From NCBI RefSeq assembly GCF_040096015.1, contig NZ_JBBMFO010000038.1:1-12296 (forward strand): a stretch of DNA of 12,296 nucleotides. The letters are read 5' to 3'. Position numbers and translations under genes: made by a program. A model generated the notes under the pieces. That model saw only the letters and a list, made by a program, of their open reading frames with translations. It was not told where the DNA came from and made no database searches. Shown in pieces: positions 5,998 to 12,296 of the stretch. Origin of the DNA: Peptoniphilus_A hominis. Its GTDB lineage: Bacteria > Bacillota > Clostridia > Tissierellales > Peptoniphilaceae. The stretch's first letter is position 1; every line of letters begins with the position of its first letter.

Positions 5998-7762
5998 TAA
6001 GCTTGAACTTACTTGGTATGGTAAAGAAAATGAAATAAAAGTTGAGCCTAGAATACTTATTGAAGATAAAGAAAAATCAAATACATCAAATGATCCTAAT
6101 ACCGAAAATATGCTTATACATGGTGATAATTTATTAGCTCTAAAAGCTTTAGAAAATAATTACTCAGGAAAAGTTAAATGTATCTATATAGACCCACCAT
6201 ACAATACAGGGAATGCATTTGAACATTATGATGATAATTTAGAGCATAGTATATGGCTTAATTTAATGAGAAGTAGACTCACTATACTTCAAAAATTATT
6301 ATCAGATGATGGCAGTATATGGATACAAATAGATGAAGAGGAGCAAGCTTACCTCAAAGTTTTATGTGATGAAATATTTGGAAGAAGTAATTTTGTAAAT
6401 ATGATTTCTGTTAATATGAAGAACATAGCTGGTGCTTCTGGTGGTGGAGAAGATAAAAGACTAAAAAAGAATTGTGAATATATTTTAGTGTACGCTAAAA
6501 ATTATAATTTATTAAAACCTTTTGAAGGCGCATACAAGTATACTGAAATATCAGATTTGGTGAAAGAATATAAAGATGAAGGTAAAAGTTGGAAATATAC
6601 GACAGTTTTATTAGATGAAGGTGAAAAAATTTATCATGGTTCTACTATTGACGGTGATGGTGATGAGATAAAAGTTTATATTAGGAAGAATGTAGTAACA
6701 AAGTCTATAAAGCAAGTAGCTTCTGAAAAAAATATACCAGAAAAAGAAGTTTATAAAAAATATGGTATTAATATTTTTAGAACAACTAATGCTCAATCAT
6801 CAATAAGAAAAAGGATAATTGATTATAGGAAAGAAAATAAAATAACGAGTCAATATATTTCAATTGAATATATTCCAAAAACTGGCAAGAACAAAGGAAC
6901 ACTATACGAACAGTTTTACAAAGATGAAAATTGTAATCTATTTGTTTGGCTACGTGACACCTCTGAAATAATAGATGGTGAATTATATAAAAAAGATGCA
7001 CAGGGTACATATTGGGATATGAATCCATATATGAAAAATGTTGCGAGTGAGGGAAAAGTTAGATTCCCTATGAGCAAAAAACCTGAATTCTTACTAAAAC
7101 AAATTTTTAATATGGCTACAAAAGAGAAAGATTTAGTTTTAGATAGTTTTCTTGGTTCAGGTACAACTTGTGCTGTGGCTCAAAAGATAAATAGAAAATT
7201 TATTGGTATAGAAATGGGATCACACGCCTATACTCATTGTAAGGTTCGTTTGGATAAAGTAATAGATGGAAGTGACAAATCAGGAATTTCAAAAGACATA
7301 AAATGGCATGGCGGTGGAGCTTATAAATTCTACGAACTTGCTGAAAGTTTAATAAATAGAGATGCTTTTGGAGAATATATTATAAACAAAGACTATAATC
7401 CTGATATGTTGGCAGCAGCTGTTGCATTACATGAGGGATTTGAATATGGTCCAGATTCTGAATTTTTTTGGAAACAATCTAAAGCAAATGAAAACTCATA
7501 TCTCTTCGTAACTACAAGGCACATAAATAGTGGCTATATTGAATCAATAAAAACCACTATGGAAGATGAAGAGTATCTAGTAATAGCTTGTAAGTCCTTT
7601 GATAGTGATATTAGTGATAAATATCCTAATATTACTATAAAAAAGATTCCACAAATGCTGCTTTCAAAGTGTGAATTTGATATGGATAATTATAATTTAA
7701 ATATTATAAGTCCTCCAATTTATGAAGGTTATGAAGATGAGGAGGAATGTGAAAATGAATAG
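5990..7762 (+). CDS. mod: Type III restriction-modification methyltransferase subunit (Mod)
   Basis: The 590-residue protein is a beta-class N6-adenine DNA methyltransferase: catalytic motif IV, DPPYNTG, comes first (68-74) and the AdoMet-binding motif I, DSFLGSGTT, comes late (385-393). The region between (about 140-340) should hold the target-recognition domain, including a WDMNPYM segment near 342. Order, length and the following Res gene identify a type III Mod. Mod sets sequence specificity, methylates one strand of an asymmetric site, and forms the complex with Res that cuts unmodified DNA. GGAGGG (5979-5984) sets the start at ATG 5990, overlapping the regulator by 8 nt; the open frame extends to 5897 but inside the regulator gene. 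No simple repeat tract that would make it phase-variable is seen. The recognition site cannot be read from sequence. Confidence 0.93.
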   Translation: MSNKLELTWYGKENEIKVEPRILIEDKEKSNTSNDPNTENMLIHGDNLLALKALENNYSGKVKCIYIDPPYNTGNAFEHYDDNLEHSIWLNLMRSRLTILQKLLSDDGSIWIQIDEEEQAYLKVLCDEIFGRSNFVNMISVNMKNIAGASGGGEDKRLKKNCEYILVYAKNYNLLKPFEGAYKYTEISDLVKEYKDEGKSWKYTTVLLDEGEKIYHGSTIDGDGDEIKVYIRKNVVTKSIKQVASEKNIPEKEVYKKYGINIFRTTNAQSSIRKRIIDYRKENKITSQYISIEYIPKTGKNKGTLYEQFYKDENCNLFVWLRDTSEIIDGELYKKDAQGTYWDMNPYMKNVASEGKVRFPMSKKPEFLLKQIFNMATKEKDLVLDSFLGSGTTCAVAQKINRKFIGIEMGSHAYTHCKVRLDKVIDGSDKSGISKDIKWHGGGAYKFYELAESLINRDAFGEYIINKDYNPDMLAAAVALHEGFEYGPDSEFFWKQSKANENSYLFVTTRHINSGYIESIKTTMEDEEYLVIACKSFDSDISDKYPNITIKKIPQMLLSKCEFDMDNYNLNIISPPIYEGYEDEEECENE

Positions 7763-10418
7763 TATATTTAGTGAATACACCACAGATTATATTAGTGGAG
7801 TTATGTCTTTAAGAAAACCACAAGAAAAATCTTTAAAAGTATTAGAAGAAATTATGACATCATTAAATATAAAGAAGGGTATGAACTTAAAGGCTGCTCT
7901 AGGTGGGGTTCATGCTATGTATCCGATATGTTCTGATTTTGAAAGAGAGTTTTTGTCATTAACTTTTGCTTTGGCAACTGGTGTTGGTAAAACTAGGCTT
8001 ATGGGAGCATTTATTGCATATCTTTACACAAACCATAATATTAAAAATTTCTTTGTTGTGGCACCAGGTACGACTGTATACGAAAAGTTAAAAAAAGATT
8101 TATCAGATCCTTCAAATTCAAAATATGTATTTAAGGGACTAGGGTGTTTTCACAAACCACCTGAAGTAATAACAGATGACGACTATAGAACGAAGACCAT
8201 CTCATTCTTCGAATCTGATGTACGTATATTTGTTTTTAATATCGATAAGTTTAATAAAGAAGGTTCGAAAATGAAAAAGATAAACGAATTAATTGGAGAA
8301 TCCTTCTACGGATATTTGGCAAATTTAGAAGATTTGGTTTTAATTATGGATGAATCTCATCATTATCGTGCAGAAAAAGGTATGCAGGCTCTTAATGAAC
8401 TCAATCCTCTATTGGGGTTGGAACTTACCGCAACTCCTATTGTCACAAGTGGTGCAAAACAAATTCCTTTTAAAAATGTTGTATATGAATATCCATTATC
8501 TAAAGCCATTGAAGATGGGTATACAAGAACACCTTTTGCTGGAACTAGAACAGATATAAATTTCTACAATTTTGGAGATGAAGAACTTGATAAGCTTATG
8601 ATTATAGATGGTCTAAAACTTCATGAGAGATCCAAAATTGAGCTAAAAGCCTATTATAATAATAACAATTCAGAAAACAATCTTATCAGGAAAGTTAAGC
8701 CATTTATGATGATTGTGTGCAAGGATACAGACCATGCTACTTGGGTTGAAAATTTTGTAAAATCAGATGAATTTGCCGAGGGTTTATATAAGAATAAAAC
8801 TATCGTAGTCCATTCTAAACAATCTGGTGCCGAGAGTGAAGAAAACACAAGATTACTACTTGATGTGGAAAAATATGACAATCCTGTAGAGATAGTAATT
8901 CATGTCAATATGCTGAAAGAAGGATGGGATGTCAATAACCTGTATACAATTGTTCCGTTAAGAACTGCTGCTTCAAAGGTATTGAGAGAGCAAATGATAG
9001 GACGTGGATTAAGACTTCCTTATGGAGATAGAACAGGCAATGAAATAGTTGATGGAGTTTATTTAACTGCACATGATAAATTTCAAGATATTTTAGATGA
9101 GGCTAAAAAGGGAGATTCTATTTTTAAAGCGGGAAATATTATCAAGCTTGAAGAAATTGAAGAGAATATATCGACTGCTCAAACTACTTCGGAGTTGGAT
9201 AAGGATAAAGTTAAAGAAGAAGCCTATGCTATAGGAATAGAAAAAGGAGAAAAATCGGATGAGCTAATTGATGAGACTATAAGTCATGTAAAAGATGAGG
9301 TAATTAAGGAGATTAGTCACAGCAATAATGTAAATATTTCTAATGAGCAAAAGAAAAAAGTTGCAAAAAAAGTAAAGAATAAACTCAAAGATAATAAAGA
9401 GTTGTCTGATGCTTACAAAAAGAATGAGAATGTTATAGATGATTTAATTGATAAGACTGTTGAACAAACTTGTGAAGAAACAAAAAATAGATTCATCTCT
9501 ATTCCTAGGCTTAAAATAATAGATGCTGGGGTTACTGAGTATGGCTTTATTGATTTTGATTTAGATCTACAAGTTTTTAATCACGCACCAGTAAAAAATG
9601 ATCTTATAATACAAAATTTACAGGATTTTTCCGATGTTAAACATATCGATGTGAATTCTATAGACTTTGATAGTTTTAATCCAAAAAAAGAAATTCTTGA
9701 TTTGTTAAGATCTAAGCCTGAAATAGATTATGAAAAGTCTTCTTCTCTTTTATTTAAGTTGATTTCACAAGTAGTAAGTCATTATGAAGAAAAATATGAA
9801 GCTGCTCAAATGAAAAACATTGTTTTTATAAATAAGAAGGATATAGCTAACAAAATATATGACCAAATGATGGCAGATGACCATTTTTATAGCGAGAATA
9901 GTTTTATAAAATATTCTGTAATGGGGGTAAGAGACTACAACTTTCCACAAACTTATACATGGAAAACACAGCTTAATTTATATGAAAATTATAATGAGAA
10001 TATTAAATCCATACTATTTGACGGAATAATGAAAGGTGTATTTTCTAGTGCAAAGTTTGATAGTAAGCCTGAACTTATTCTTGCCAGAATATTAGAAAAA
10101 GATTCAAAAGTAACTAAATGGCTTAGACCAGCACAGAATGAATTTAATATAAATTACAATAGAGGTAAGCATTATGTACCAGATTTTGTTGTAGAAACTG
10201 AAGATTATTTCTACATTGTTGAAGTTAAGGGAGAAGATAAAATTGAAGATGCTGATGTCATAGCAAAGAGTAAAAAGGCAGTTCAATTTTGTGATGTAGT
10301 TACTAACTGGGCAAAAGAAAATTCTAAGAAAGGATGGAAATATGTTTTCATTCCATCAAAGGAAATATTACCTAGTTCATCTTTCAATAACCTAGTTAAT
10401 AGATTTACTGAGGTCTAG
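7755..10418 (+). CDS. res: Type III restriction endonuclease helicase-nuclease subunit (Res)
   Basis: The 887-residue protein has superfamily 2 helicase motifs followed by a nuclease. They are Walker A ATGVGKT (74-80), DESHH (199-203), TATP (225-228), the motif V region with EGWDV (389-393), and motif VI QMIGRGLR (413-420). The C-terminal part has the PD-(D/E)xK pattern: PDF at 809-811, then VEVKG at 822-826. Residues about 470-580 are lysine- and glutamate-rich and probably helical. Res uses ATP to communicate along DNA between sites and cuts when bound to Mod. GGAGG (7741-7745) sets the start at ATG 7755, overlapping mod by 8 nt; an in-frame ATG at 7722 lies inside mod and lacks a ribosome binding site. 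All motifs look intact, so the nuclease is probably active. Confidence 0.93.
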   Translation: MNSIFSEYTTDYISGVMSLRKPQEKSLKVLEEIMTSLNIKKGMNLKAALGGVHAMYPICSDFEREFLSLTFALATGVGKTRLMGAFIAYLYTNHNIKNFFVVAPGTTVYEKLKKDLSDPSNSKYVFKGLGCFHKPPEVITDDDYRTKTISFFESDVRIFVFNIDKFNKEGSKMKKINELIGESFYGYLANLEDLVLIMDESHHYRAEKGMQALNELNPLLGLELTATPIVTSGAKQIPFKNVVYEYPLSKAIEDGYTRTPFAGTRTDINFYNFGDEELDKLMIIDGLKLHERSKIELKAYYNNNNSENNLIRKVKPFMMIVCKDTDHATWVENFVKSDEFAEGLYKNKTIVVHSKQSGAESEENTRLLLDVEKYDNPVEIVIHVNMLKEGWDVNNLYTIVPLRTAASKVLREQMIGRGLRLPYGDRTGNEIVDGVYLTAHDKFQDILDEAKKGDSIFKAGNIIKLEEIEENISTAQTTSELDKDKVKEEAYAIGIEKGEKSDELIDETISHVKDEVIKEISHSNNVNISNEQKKKVAKKVKNKLKDNKELSDAYKKNENVIDDLIDKTVEQTCEETKNRFISIPRLKIIDAGVTEYGFIDFDLDLQVFNHAPVKNDLIIQNLQDFSDVKHIDVNSIDFDSFNPKKEILDLLRSKPEIDYEKSSSLLFKLISQVVSHYEEKYEAAQMKNIVFINKKDIANKIYDQMMADDHFYSENSFIKYSVMGVRDYNFPQTYTWKTQLNLYENYNENIKSILFDGIMKGVFSSAKFDSKPELILARILEKDSKVTKWLRPAQNEFNINYNRGKHYVPDFVVETEDYFYIVEVKGEDKIEDADVIAKSKKAVQFCDVVTNWAKENSKKGWKYVFIPSKEILPSSSFNNLVNRFTEV

Positions 10419-10419
10419 A

Positions 10420-11580
10420 ATGAATATAGAAAATTATATAGAATCGCAGTATCGTGAAATTTATTCTGATTTAAACATTGAGTTTATAGAGCTATATAAA
10501 TGTTTCAAATCACAAAAATTACAAGAAATTTTTGCAACTATACATCATCTTTGTGTTGAAAATTACAAGTTAATGAATCAAAGACTGCCAACCAGAGAAA
10601 ACGGTAATTATTTTTGGGCTGATCCAAGTAGAAAATTAATTTTTGCTATTGATATAGCTTTAAGTATGCAAAGGACATTGAAAAATTCAGAATATGCCTT
10701 TGAAATTGTTGATTACTATAAAGAAGTTTTTAGAAAGTCAGAAGAGTTTCTTTCTAACAGTAGAGGTAGTCAAATACCGCCGAACATGGAAAAAATTGAA
10801 ATATACTATACAATGCCAATATTACTACCGGTAAATACGATAAAAATTGATTCAGGACTGTCAGAGAAAAATATTGAGCTAAAACTAATAGGTGAAGGCT
10901 CATATGCTAAAGTATTTTCTTTTTTTGACGACTATTATAATAGAAAATTTGTTTTAAAAAGAGCAAAAAAACATTTAAATGAAAAGGAAGTTAAACGATT
11001 TAAGCAAGAATTTGAACAAATGAATTCACTTTCATCACCGTATATCGTTGAAGTATATAGGTATGAAAATGATACTAATGAATATATCATGGAATTTATG
11101 GACTGCACTTTATATGATTATATTCAAAAAAACAATTCTAAACTCACACAAGGTGATAGAAAATTAATTGTAAATCAAATTTTAAGAGCATTTAGATATA
11201 TTCACTCAAAATGTTTGTTTCACAGGGATGTAAGCCCGAAAAATATCTTATTAAAGAAGTATGATGATGTGAATGTAATAAAAGTCTCTGATTTTGGATT
11301 GGTCAAAGTTCCAGATAATAATTTAACTACAATAAACACAGAATTTAAAGGATATTTCAATGACCCAAGATTACTAACTGAAGGCTTCTATAATTATGGG
11401 ATTTTACACGAAACCTTTGCAATTACTAGGTTAGTATACTTTGTAATGTCTGGAAAAACGAGAATAGACAATATAAAAGATGTTAATCTATCTTCCTTTG
11501 TAAATAAGGGGCTATCGGTAAATTTATCAGAAAGATATCAATCTGTCGATGAAATTATAAATGCAGTTAAAAAGCTATAG
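10420..11580 (+). CDS. Eukaryotic-like Ser/Thr protein kinase with unknown N-terminal domain
   Basis: In this 386-residue protein the kinase fold occupies about 153-386. The glycine loop is GEGSYAKV (158-165), the ATP lysine is probably K180 (FVLK), the helix-C glutamate is probably E197, the catalytic loop is HRDVSPKN (268-275) and the metal site is DFG (291-293), so it looks active. The C-lobe is atypical: the usual APE is replaced by FNDPRLL, and the helix-F aspartate position reads HETFAITRLVYFVMSGK. Residues 1-150 form a helical domain I do not recognise. There is no membrane segment, so it is not a PASTA-type receptor kinase. It starts 1 nt after res with GAGG at 10410-10413, and is therefore part of the R-M operon. 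A role in regulating restriction, or as a separate infection-sensing effector, is inference. Confidence 0.88.
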   Translation: MNIENYIESQYREIYSDLNIEFIELYKCFKSQKLQEIFATIHHLCVENYKLMNQRLPTRENGNYFWADPSRKLIFAIDIALSMQRTLKNSEYAFEIVDYYKEVFRKSEEFLSNSRGSQIPPNMEKIEIYYTMPILLPVNTIKIDSGLSEKNIELKLIGEGSYAKVFSFFDDYYNRKFVLKRAKKHLNEKEVKRFKQEFEQMNSLSSPYIVEVYRYENDTNEYIMEFMDCTLYDYIQKNNSKLTQGDRKLIVNQILRAFRYIHSKCLFHRDVSPKNILLKKYDDVNVIKVSDFGLVKVPDNNLTTINTEFKGYFNDPRLLTEGFYNYGILHETFAITRLVYFVMSGKTRIDNIKDVNLSSFVNKGLSVNLSERYQSVDEIINAVKKL

Positions 11581-11600
11581 GTTATGTTAATCACAAAAAG

Positions 11601-11646
11601 CGACCATACAGGAGCATTTCTATCCTTTGTATGGTCGTTCTTCTTT
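11601..11646 (+). terminator. Terminator of the R-M/kinase operon
   Basis: CGACCATACA (11601-11610) pairs perfectly with TGTATGGTCG (11628-11637), with an inner GGA/TCC pair in the loop, and is followed by TTCTTCTTTT. It begins 20 nt after the kinase stop codon. Confidence 0.85.
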
Positions 11647-11678
11647 TGCCACCTAAAGACTCTCTAAATCAGTTTTTC

Positions 11679-11711
11679 TAAATCCCTAATTCAATGAGCC
11701 TTTAGGCGTCC
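11679..11711 (-). repeat. Right copy of the inverted repeat bracketing the R-M island
   Basis: The reverse complement of this 33-nt stretch matches 4956-4986. It lies between the operon terminator and the IS110 leader. Similarity ends at about 11711, which may be the repeat's own end or the point where the insertion element begins. Confidence 0.75.
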
Positions 11712-11728
11712 TTTTTAGTACCATAAAT

Positions 11729-11768
11729 AGTGTAAGAAAGGAAGTAATTCCTATCTTGCACTATTTTT
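11729..11768 (+). terminator. Long hairpin with T-run at the IS left end
   Basis: A 15-nt arm (11729-11743) pairs with 11748-11762 around a 4-nt loop, with one G-U pair and one A-A mismatch, then runs into ATTTTT. It looks like an intrinsic terminator facing into the element, and could shield the transposase from outside transcription or form part of a structured end. Confidence 0.6.
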
Positions 11769-11769
11769 G

Positions 11770-11775
11770 TATAAT
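11770..11775 (+). promoter_or_regulatory. Candidate -10 box for the IS110 leader RNA and transposase
   Basis: A perfect TATAAT follows the T-run of the hairpin. No convincing -35 box is found 16-18 nt upstream, and the TG lies one base too close for the extended motif. It is placed so that transcription would start just inside the long stem of the leader RNA, so it may instead be part of that stem. Confidence 0.35.
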
Positions 11776-11900
11776 GAAGAAGTAGTATGACGAGGTGCTT
11801 TTAGGGTTGAAACATCCGCCAAAAAAACTGTCAGCTACCTCTTCATTATTCATATTCGGTTAAGCAGGTTGGGCAAAACGTCCGTGTCACAAGCTAAAAA
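11771..11900 (+). ncRNA. Candidate IS110 bridge RNA (structured leader)
   Basis: The 15-nt arm 11771-11785 pairs with 11835-11849 with one A-C mismatch, and the stem continues through TGAC/GTCA after a small internal loop. Inside, GGTG and CGCC can pair (one G-U), leaving internal-loop strands of the kind bridge RNAs use to read their target. A second, weaker hairpin follows around 11860-11897 (TTAAGC/GCTAA outer, GGGC/GTCC inner). IS110 recombinases are known to use an RNA encoded in the leader, with target- and donor-binding loops. The position and the two stem-loops fit, but the ends and guide sequences are not determined. Confidence 0.5.
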
Positions 11901-11952
11901 GAGTGTAATGGTGCAGGTAGAAACTACAAAAGAAAAAGAAAGAAGGAAAGCC

Positions 11953-12296
11953 ATGATATCTGTAGGAATAGACATATCAAAAGAGAAATTTACAATTTGT
12001 GCATTAGAACAAGGAAGCAAAATATTCTGGAAGCCCTTTGATGTTTCTCTAAACAAAACCAAAGTAGGAGAATTTTTAGAAAAACTAGAAAAATTAAAAG
12101 AAAAAGTAAAAATAACAATGGAAGCAACAGGAAAATATCATCTACCAATACTTTATGAATTAAAAGATAGAGGGTATTTTGTAGCAGTAATAAATCCATT
12201 AAAGATGAAACAGTTTTGTCGAGCATTAAACTTTAGAAAAGCAAAAAATGACAATATAGATGCAAAACAAATAGCAGAATATGGACTAATGTATTG
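11953..12296 (+). CDS. IS110-family transposase, N-terminal part (cut by window edge)
   Basis: The visible 114 residues are the RuvC-like DEDD domain of an IS110 transposase. They start MISVGIDISKEKF with D7, then METATG-like MEATGKYH with E57, and NDNIDAKQIAEYG with D100 and D103. These four acidic residues have the spacing expected for the catalytic tetrad. The C-terminal serine-containing Tnp domain would lie beyond the window. The enzyme cuts and rejoins DNA under guidance of the element's bridge RNA. I chose ATG 11953, with AAGGAAAG (11943-11950) just upstream; an in-frame ATG at 11908 would add 15 charged residues but has a poorer ribosome binding site and would overlap the leader RNA more closely. 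No frameshift is seen in the visible part. Confidence 0.9.
   Translation, partial: MISVGIDISKEKFTICALEQGSKIFWKPFDVSLNKTKVGEFLEKLEKLKEKVKITMEATGKYHLPILYELKDRGYFVAVINPLKMKQFCRALNFRKAKNDNIDAKQIAEYGLMY

Larger units (their letters stand above)
11712..12296 (+). mobile_element. IS110-family insertion sequence, left part (runs off the window)
   Basis: A non-coding leader of roughly 200-240 bp with strong secondary structure is followed by an IS110 transposase gene cut by the window edge. IS110 elements generally lack long terminal inverted repeats and target duplications, so the exact left end cannot be read. I place it near 11712, where similarity to the flanking repeat stops, with an uncertainty of some tens of bases. 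A leader of this size upstream of the gene fits the IS110 group, whose guide RNA lies on the left, rather than the IS1111 group. Confidence 0.65.

Noticed and set aside
7722..7754. N-terminal extension of Res
   Set aside because: The added residues are translated from the end of mod in another frame, and the GGAGG site points to ATG 7755.
5990..10418. Type I R-M, BREX or DISARM system
   Set aside because: No HsdS, PglX-type large methylase, PglZ, BrxC or DrmA is present; motif order IV before I in Mod and the fused helicase plus PD-(D/E)xK in Res indicate type III.
11850..12226. Two minus-strand frames at the right end
   Set aside because: They mirror the IS110 transposase coding strand; leucine-rich products arise from its lysine/glutamate-rich codons.

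Overview
The window looks like a low-GC, Gram-positive anaerobe, most likely a Firmicute of the Tissierellia/Peptoniphilaceae type (Peptoniphilus, Anaerococcus and relatives). This is an inference from the strong A+T bias, AGGAGG-type ribosome binding sites, extended -10 promoters, a long-form hibernation factor, and a YjiH-type membrane protein beside a FUSC-type exporter. No rRNA or tRNA is present to confirm it.

Region 1 (1-4945) appears to be ordinary chromosome. On the minus strand lie a YjiH-family multi-pass membrane protein with its own promoter and terminator, and a two-gene operon of an aromatic-acid-exporter/FUSC membrane protein followed 8 nt later by an unrecognised 581-residue protein. 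Divergent from that operon, on the plus strand, is hpf, the long ribosome hibernation factor.

Region 2 (about 4956-11711) looks like an accessory island. It is bracketed by two inverted copies of a 31-33 bp sequence. Going right, it holds a broken start of what may be a phage/plasmid primase, about 420 bp of degenerate repeats, an orphan minus-strand terminator, and then a tight four-gene plus-strand operon. That operon encodes a small HTH regulator, a type III DNA methyltransferase (Mod), a type III restriction helicase-nuclease (Res), and a eukaryotic-like serine/threonine kinase with an unknown N-terminal domain. The first three genes overlap by 8 nt at each junction and the kinase starts 1 nt after res, so all four should be expressed together. 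The likely role is phage defence: Mod and Res form the restriction-modification enzyme, the HTH protein probably controls timing, and the kinase is an undescribed accessory or second effector.

Region 3 (about 11712-12296, cut by the window edge) is the left end of an IS110-family element. It has the N-terminal DEDD domain of the transposase, preceded by a roughly 200 bp non-coding leader with long stem structures, where IS110 elements of this layout encode their bridge RNA.

The most interesting items are the kinase-linked type III R-M operon, the candidate bridge RNA, the inverted repeats bracketing the island, and the degenerate repeat field.
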